Below are positions 31,436 to 37,500 of a stretch of DNA of 37,500 bases, piece by piece. Positions within the stretch are counted from its first letter, which is position 1; every line of letters begins with the position of its first letter. Origin of the DNA: Chrysomallon squamiferum (taxonomy: Eukaryota; Mollusca; Gastropoda; Neomphalida; Peltospiridae); the NCBI GenBank assembly GCA_012295275.1, contig CM022677.1, positions 2,952,790 to 2,990,289 of the forward strand, read 5' to 3'. A model generated the notes under the pieces. That model did no database searches and was not told the origin of the DNA. It worked only from the letters and a program-made list of their open reading frames with translations. The position numbers and the translations under genes were made by a program.

Positions 31436-31640
31436 TTACAAAGATGGCATTCCATAGCAACGATGAATCTCCATTCTTCTTTCAGTGAGAAAGATTAGAA
31501 TAACCAAGCACACATCAATGATAAAAACAGTGCAAGCTGCTATGAAGTACAATGTGTACACTGGATGTTCTCATCACATTGACAATGCAGTCTCTTGGAG
31601 ATCACTGAGTTTTCGCAGCTTGAATCTGTTGTCATTTATC
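31436..31640 (-). pseudogene. Exon for a C-terminal membrane segment, two stops, unidentified
   Basis: After the acceptor TTTTGTTGTAG (31641-31651) one minus frame reads INDNRFKLRKLSDLQETALSM, shown here in two parts as INDNRFKLRK and LSDLQETALSM. Two consecutive TGA codons follow, then EHPVYTLYFIAACTVF and IIDVCLVILIFLTERRM, ending at TAA (31436-31438). The second part has a clear 20-plus-residue hydrophobic span followed by a basic stretch, as in a single membrane anchor near a C-terminus. Both TGAs could derive from CGA. I do not recognise the protein. Confidence 0.4.
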
Positions 31641-31659
31641 CTACAACAAAATTAATATT

Positions 31660-33050
31660 CATTAATTAACTAATCATAAAATAAAGTGCAAGTAGTATTT
31701 TTGTTGTCAGCTCTAACTGCATTTCACTGTCTTATCAAGAAGAATTTTAGTCCCAATTTGTATTTTTTCCATGCAATTTAAAATTAAAATAATTTATTAA
31801 AGGTTTTTACATTCTTAATTTCAATCAGATTAATATTGTAAATTTCTTTCACCTGTATTAAATCTATCTTTTTTCTGAGATTAGAGATATTAAAAATAGC
31901 AAATTACAAATTTATACAAGTTCACTGCTCTATTAGGCTGGCATGTACATTATTACAAGGTTTGTTGATGCATAAACCATTATTACATTGATTCTGTACT
32001 AGCAAAACTTAACATATCAAGCAAATAGGTTTGCTTTATGAAACATTTATATAAAATTATCAGTATATAAAAATAAAATCATCAAAGAAGACAAACAGTG
32101 TAAATATTTAAATTTAATTAATTGTTAATTTAATCTGAAAAAATCATGACAATTTTCTTATAATTTCTCAGAAGAAAAAAGATAAATGCAGTTGAACTCA
32201 TTTGACTTCAGCATAAATACAAAATGAATTAGTACATTTAAATAGCTATATTGTTATTTCTAAAACTGATTAATAAACCCTGATATAATTAATAAGTAAA
32301 ACCATTTTGAGAACAATGTAAAGTTAATGAAGAAATAAAATGTGGGAAGACAAAACAAAATCTGTTACTGACCAGTGAAAACATAATGTATACTATATCC
32401 TTTTACAATCCTTCTTGGGGCTTTTGTTTTTTGTTTTAAAGAAAAATCCTAGTGAAAACATTAAATTATCTCTCAAAATGCTCTTGTATATATTACATGC
32501 AAATAGTAATAAATACAAAATAAAGACATTTTTTGAACGCAAAGTGCAAAAGTAAAAATTAAAATAAATGTGTAAAAAGAAAAAAAAGAGAAAAATGAAT
32601 TCATGGACCATATAACAGAAAATTAATTAAGTTGCTGAATGTTACTTATATAAAGTGAATAAAACATTTTTTACTGTAATGTTGGATATTGTATATAATG
32701 ATTTTTGGGGGGTTCTGTTGTAAACAGTTAGAATTTAAAAATCCTTTCTGACTGAAATAATTTTAAGAAGTTAAAAATAAAATTACAATATTATAACTGT
32801 TTAGATTATATTATCATTATGTTTTAGCTTAATACAACATTAGTAAGGATTTATAATGTTTGTATGCTTAACTTTTATGATTGCATATGTGGTCAGATTA
32901 GAAATTAATAAGAAGAATCAGAAATTATCCATGAAAATGACTTGCCGTAATTATTTCTTACTTTCTGAGTGTAATATTGTAAAACTGTTAGTTACTCAAG
33001 GCTGTTAAAGAAAACATTTTGAAGTAAGAATAACATCCAAATATGACTTA
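31660..33050. other. AT-rich DNA, no gene recognised
   Basis: Unique A/T-rich sequence on both strands. The similarity of the minus arm to the plus arm stops near 33053, so this is past the breakpoint. Confidence 0.5.
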
Positions 33051-33240
33051 AAAAAAAATGAATTAAGACTATTCCAAGTTTCAGTTTGTAAGTTACCTAT
33101 TAATAAGAAAACTGAATTTCAACTATTCAGATTTTCAGTTTGTAAGTTCCCTATTAATAAGAAAACAGAATTTAAACTTCAATATTTAAAATCTGAATTT
33201 GAACCAAGTGAAAAATGTGAATTACTACTGTTCCTCTCAC

Positions 33241-33332
33241 TTTTCTGCCAGCAGCTTAGTACTCTTCATCAATGTAATCATGAAGCTTATCTAATCCAAA
33301 AACTGTGATCTTCACCTGATTCGTGGTTTGTA
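33241..33332 (-). pseudogene. ErbB DFG/activation-loop exon, inverted copy
   Basis: Same length (92 bases) and splice sites (TTTGTACAG; AAAA|GTGAGA) as the plus copy. It encodes QTTNQVKITVFGLDKL, HDYIDEEY, TAA (33256-33258) and AAGRK. About 11 bases differ from the plus copy. One difference turns the metal-binding Asp of DFG into Val (GTT at 33301-33303), a change that alone would abolish kinase activity. The stop is shared with the plus copy. Confidence 0.85.
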
Positions 33333-33390
33333 CTGTACAAAGACAAAAAATTAAAATAAACATGTCAAAATTTTATTCACAATTTCAGTG

Positions 33391-33392
<2 letters not shown>

Positions 33393-33431
<39 letters not shown>

Positions 33432-33491
33432 CATTATTACTATTATTATTACTGTTATAATTATTATTGTTGTTATTATTATTGTTGTTAT

Positions 33492-33532
<41 letters not shown>

Positions 33533-33535
33533 TTT
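33393..33535. repeat. (ATT)n / (ACT)n tract in inverted arm
   Basis: Counterpart of the plus-arm tract at 18882-19045, with an expanded (CTA)n block near 33495-33533. Confidence 0.9.
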
Positions 33536-33795
33536 CTTATTATTTTATTATTGCATAAAATTGTTATATGTACTGTTATTTGAAATCTTGAAAATGTATT
33601 TACTTACTTATTTATTTATTGTTTTGTAAAGCTACTAACAAAGATTCTAATTAACCTTTAAAAGAAAATAAACGTATTTTTAAATAGAGGAAGAAAAAAG
33701 AAACTACTTTCTATTGGATCTAGAAAACTACACCAATTTAAAAAACAAAACAAAAAAAAAAACATCGGCAAACAAATGAAAAAAAAAACAAAAAC

Positions 33796-34262
<467 letters not shown>

Positions 34263-34285
34263 TGTGTATATTTGACAACACTCAC

Positions 34286-34561
34286 ACTGGCTATCTGAGT
34301 ACATCAGTTGAGGAGGACTTTAGATCCAATGAGGTCTTTGTTTTTTCTCACGAGAACACAGCCAAGTGACATCAGCTGAGTGATCAACATCATCTGTGCC
34401 GTCATGCACACTGCGAGGATTCTGACACAGCAAGGATGCTTCACTGATGGCATCACCCATGCCTCCTCCAACAGCTCCTTGATCTGGTTAGGAGCCCCAG
34501 CCTGTAACTCTTTAATAGCTACTGGAATCTTGACATTTTCTCCTTCTGGTATCCAGTATCC
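34286..34561 (-). pseudogene. ErbB kinase N-lobe exon, inverted copy
   Basis: 276 bases, same splice sites and phase as 17714-17989, with only four base differences: three cluster in one place (VMVSV in the plus copy, VMPSV here) and one is silent. VAIK, the alphaC helix and the hinge are intact, and the same TGA (34304-34306) replaces the Trp after LLN. Upstream on this strand there is a short (ATT/GTT)n tract and no P-loop exon. Confidence 0.9.
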
Positions 34562-34889
34562 CTGGTTAATAGTAACAATAGTAATAACAACAACAACAAT
34601 AATAAAACAGTAATGATAATAATAATAATGACAGTACATTCACCAGTGTGTCCAGTTCACCACTGATTTAACACTAACAGCAAACACACTGCAGCACTGA
34701 GTCAATGAGAAGTTGTAAATGAGTTGAATTGTGACCACCACCCTGTACTCACAAATTACTATAACTAGAAAACCTTCTCCATCAACTCAGTATTTACATC
34801 CAAATGAAATTTCACCAAAGCAGACTGGGAAGGATTCTACAAAGAATGGAAAAAATATTAGAATAAAAAAACCCAAAACTAATGACTCA

Positions 34890-35190
34890 CACTGCACTTC
34901 ACTTACAACATGATAGACTCAGCTGTCACTGAACACAAAACTAAAACCAAAAACTGCACTTCACTTACAACATGATAGACTCAGCTGTCACTGAACACAA
35001 AACTAAAACCAAAAACTGCACTTCACTTACAACATGATAGACTCAGCTGTCACTGAACACAAAACTAAAACCAAAAACTGCACTTCACTTACAACATGCT
35101 AGACTTCACTTACTGCACAAAACTAAAACAAAACATGATAGACTCAGCTGTCACTGAACACAAAACTAAAACCAAAAACTGCACTAACAA
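34890..35190. repeat. 62-bp tandem repeat, four to five copies
   Basis: Unit begins CTGCACTTCACTTACAACAT and continues GATAGACTCAGCTGTCACTG, then AACACAAAACTAAAACC. Starts lie at about 34892, 34954, 35016, 35078 and 35177. The fourth unit is rearranged (CATGCTAGACTTCACTTACTG). Confidence 0.9.
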
Positions 35191-35199
35191 AATATCCAC

Positions 35200-36480
35200 T
35201 GAGTGGTGAACTGAGCTTATTGGAAATAAATAAATACAGAAGACAATACAAAAAAATCTAAACAAAATCTAAACAAAAATCAAACTACACTTGAAAAATA
35301 CAAAACAGTCAAAAACATTAGTAATAATACTTGGTCTTTTTAATGCAACTTGGTAAACAGGAAAGATATCAACAGACTGGAAACCTGCATAAACCTTACA
35401 AATACCATTCACTACCAATCAACTGCAGACCAGTTACACTAACATCACACATGTAAAACCCTTGACACACTGGTAAAACACACACCTGAACAAACACTTA
35501 AACAAAAACAATTTAACAAGTAAATAACAAAACACTACAACAGTTTACTAAATTCCATTCAGTAAATAAAAAATTAAAAAAGTAATTACAGTAGTCATAG
35601 ATTTCTAAACAACCAAATACAAACATACTAAACAACTTGAATGACTGCCTTTAAACTGAGAGATAAAGATTTCACTTAGACAGCATGCTTCCTCTCTAAT
35701 AAAGTAAAATAAAAAAGAAAGGTAACAGCAAAATAACACTACAAATAGATAACCATTTAATAACAAAGAAAAACATTCAAATTTCACATACGACAGCCAA
35801 CTTTGGATGCCACATACAGAAGATAATCCCATACAGAAAATAATCACATCTTGTAAAAACTTTTACCAAACATCACACTGCCTGACAGTCTCGTGTTAGA
35901 ATAAAACTTACAACAAAATACAGACAAAAACTACACACACTAAAATACTGTGTTAAAAGAGTAACAATATCAATAACTTTAAAACTTAAAAACTAAGTAA
36001 GAATATAAATGTATGCATGGTTATTTGAATTAGTGTACTGTTTTAAGCACCTTTCCTATAAAGTATAATTTAATGTTTGTTTTAATTTATCTCCAGATAC
36101 AGAAGTGAAGTAAAGGTTGGGGTGTTTAATCTTTGCTTTACAACAAACATGTATACATATTAAATTATATACGTACATCAACATGTATATTCATCTATAC
36201 ATAAATCAAAATATCTATACATCGTTATACAGGTATATATAAAACCCACAAATATACCAATCTATTCATTCAAATAACTATGTAGTATTAAAAATAAAAC
36301 AAATTCATTAAAATATGACACAGTGGCAGTATGATCAAATTTTGCATAATAAAAAGAATGTTCTCAGTACCAAGGAGGGGAACAAATATTAATGAGCAGT
36401 TAGAAAGAAAAAAAGTAGATTTATCAATAGTTATAATTTATTTGGTTGTGCATGTGCTCTTGAAGAATCTTGTGTGTGAA
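35200..36480. other. AT-rich DNA, no gene recognised
   Basis: Includes the end of the inverted arm (about 35810-35892) with two units of the 18-bp repeat, and a TATACAT-rich stretch at about 36150-36260. Open frames here have no coding signal I can support. Confidence 0.5.
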
Positions 36481-36496
36481 GTCACAATCAACTTAC

Positions 36497-36770
36497 CTCG
36501 TGCAATAGCAAGTTGTCTGTAATGACTCAAAGTGAAGCCTTCGTCTCAGGTGTGGAGTATGTTGACATCACTTCTCTTGAATCCTGTACTTGGCCAGGTA
36601 AGCTGAGTGCATGGTCCTCCACAAAATGCTGCAGAAACTGGACAACCTCTCTGTATCATCAGAACTAAGTACACTGGATTCAATTTTCTCCCACCGCATG
36701 TTTTCTGTCTTGGAGTTACTCCATGCTGACGTAGAGCTTCAGCAATGCTGTTAGTTTATTCTGACTAACG
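36497..36770 (-). CDS. Coding-like exon, unidentified, possibly damaged
   Basis: Bounded on the minus strand by a strong acceptor (CTCTTTATTACAG, 36771) and a strong donor (CACGAG|GTAAGT, 36496). One frame is open for most of the length: IAEALRQHGVTPRQK, CGGRKLNPVYLVLMIQRG, CPVSAAFCGGPCTQLTWPS, SDVNILHT, then TGA, then DEGFTLSHYRQLAIARG. An in-frame TAA lies close to the acceptor, so an alternative acceptor (ACTAACAG at about 36749) may be used, and the TGA interrupts the end. Another frame (MRWEKIESSVLSSDDTERL, SSFCSILWRTMHSAYL) is also open for a while. The family is not recognised; a segment like IAEALRQHGV could be a helix-turn-helix, but that is weak. Confidence 0.35.
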
Positions 36771-36779
36771 CTGTAATAA

Positions 36780-37105
36780 AGAGATTAAAAAATAATTTTT
36801 GTGATTGTTCTTTGTAGCAACACTTGTATTTAATCATTGGTATACTAATCAAATATCTTTGGTATATCTAGTCTAAAAATACAATGTGGGGAAATAAATT
36901 TAGAACCCCCCTCCTCAATAAAAAAAATTACAATATATATACTGAACTGGATGACTGAAAAAAAAGTAAAATAACAACTTAAAAGAATACTTCGATTTTA
37001 CCATTCAATTCTTAATTAATCATGTGTTCTAAACAGTAATATTTAGCAAATTAGTATCAACTCCAGCAGAACACAACTACTCATGATCAATGGACTAGAA
37101 CACAC
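36780..37105. other. Intron-like AT-rich DNA
   Basis: Between two minus-strand coding-like exons. Nothing else seen. Confidence 0.4.
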
Positions 37106-37111
37106 ACTTAC

Positions 37112-37270
37112 CCATCAATGAATTGGAAGGTTTCTCTACAGTTTTAGAATCTATGATGTAGCAACATCTCTGGAGTTTACATTCTGTTTGTTGCCAGGGT
37201 TTTAAACATGTCATCTCTCCATTATTCATAGTACTTGACAGTACTCCAAGTAGAATCGTGTCTTTTTTAG
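37112..37270 (-). CDS. Coding-like exon, unidentified protein
   Basis: On the minus strand, the acceptor TTTTGTGTTTTGAAG and the donor TTGATGG|GTAAGT bound 159 bases with one frame open throughout. It encodes KKDTILLGVLSSTMNNGEM, CLKPWQQTECKLQRC and YIIDSKTVEKPSNSLM. It enters with two bases of a split codon and leaves in phase 1. It may be the exon upstream of 36497-36770 in the same gene, but the phases do not join without a stop in the best frame. No family recognised. Confidence 0.4.
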
Positions 37271-37283
37271 CTTCAAAACACAA

Positions 37284-37500
37284 AATATTTATTTTTAAAA
37301 TTATATTAGAATTTAGTCAGTTACCTGTTGTTTAAAAAACATTTTTATATTATTCAATAATAACTTAATATATTATATGTTCACAGTATTACAGAATTAT
37401 GCAAGCAAAGTATTGTGATATAATCTAATGGTTAAGTTGCATCCATCCAATGAACATCCTCTTCTTTTTAAAGAATATCTTACTTTAATATGTAAACATT
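37284..37500. other. AT-rich window end, no gene recognised
   Basis: Unique A/T-rich DNA. Any further exons of the minus-strand gene would lie beyond the window. Confidence 0.4.

Noticed and set aside
36510-36700. Alternative minus frame with MRWEKIESSVLSSDDTERL as the true coding frame
   Set aside because: It is open for a similar length, but the other frame reaches nearer both splice sites. I kept the latter with low confidence and cannot exclude this one.

Overview
This is an AT-rich, intron-rich eukaryotic window dominated by microsatellites and minisatellites. Introns with GT/AG borders, an ErbB/EGFR-type receptor tyrosine kinase, a TRIM-NHL-type protein, a Ty3/gypsy-like LTR fragment and degenerate TTAGGG-type repeats all point to a metazoan. 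The hairpin element carrying GAGTTATTTCCCTT, a motif I associate with mollusc repeats, makes a mollusc or other lophotrochozoan the best guess. The species cannot be named from the sequence.

Layout. 1-11000 is mostly low-complexity DNA: A/T-rich degenerate satellites, (CT)n, (TG)n and (ATT)n tracts. It also holds a possible promoter at about 5870-6150, a minus-strand LTR plus gag fragment at about 8916-9884, and a degenerate telomere-like patch at 10436-10530. 11369-14504 holds four plus-strand coding-like exons, the last three splicing in phase and ending at a stop. 14850-15940 holds two large minisatellites, one of which repeats a consensus splice donor about 25 times. 17063-22973 holds a run of plus-strand exons from the transmembrane/juxtamembrane and kinase parts of an ErbB receptor. 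Their splice sites and phases are preserved, but they carry four stops at conserved positions, two in-frame 12-base deletions and two missing blocks, so I call it a pseudogene. 23000-27900 is introns or intergenic DNA with a 29-bp minisatellite. 28080-28795 (minus) is a broken coiled-coil + NHL (TRIM-like) fragment. 29962-30088 is a near-perfect hairpin element. 31436-31640 (minus) is a broken exon for a membrane-anchored C-terminus.

The most notable structure is a large inverted duplication. About 15615-19349 on the plus strand reappears in inverted orientation at about 33053-35892, with about 13.7 kb between the arms. The minus arm carries a second copy of two ErbB kinase exons with the SAME two premature stops, so the lesions either predate the duplication or were spread by gene conversion. 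Divergence between the arms is very uneven: 4 differences in 276 bases of one exon, about 11 in 92 of the next. In the minus arm the exon carrying the HRD catalytic loop is absent. In the plus arm that exon lies inside a small AC/TG palindrome, which suggests how it was lost.

Beyond the minus arm, two more minus-strand coding-like exons (36497-36770 and 37112-37270) are unrecognised. Nothing here forms a working pathway. The region looks like a decaying, repeat-driven locus made of receptor, TRIM and retroelement remnants, plus parts of one or two unidentified genes.
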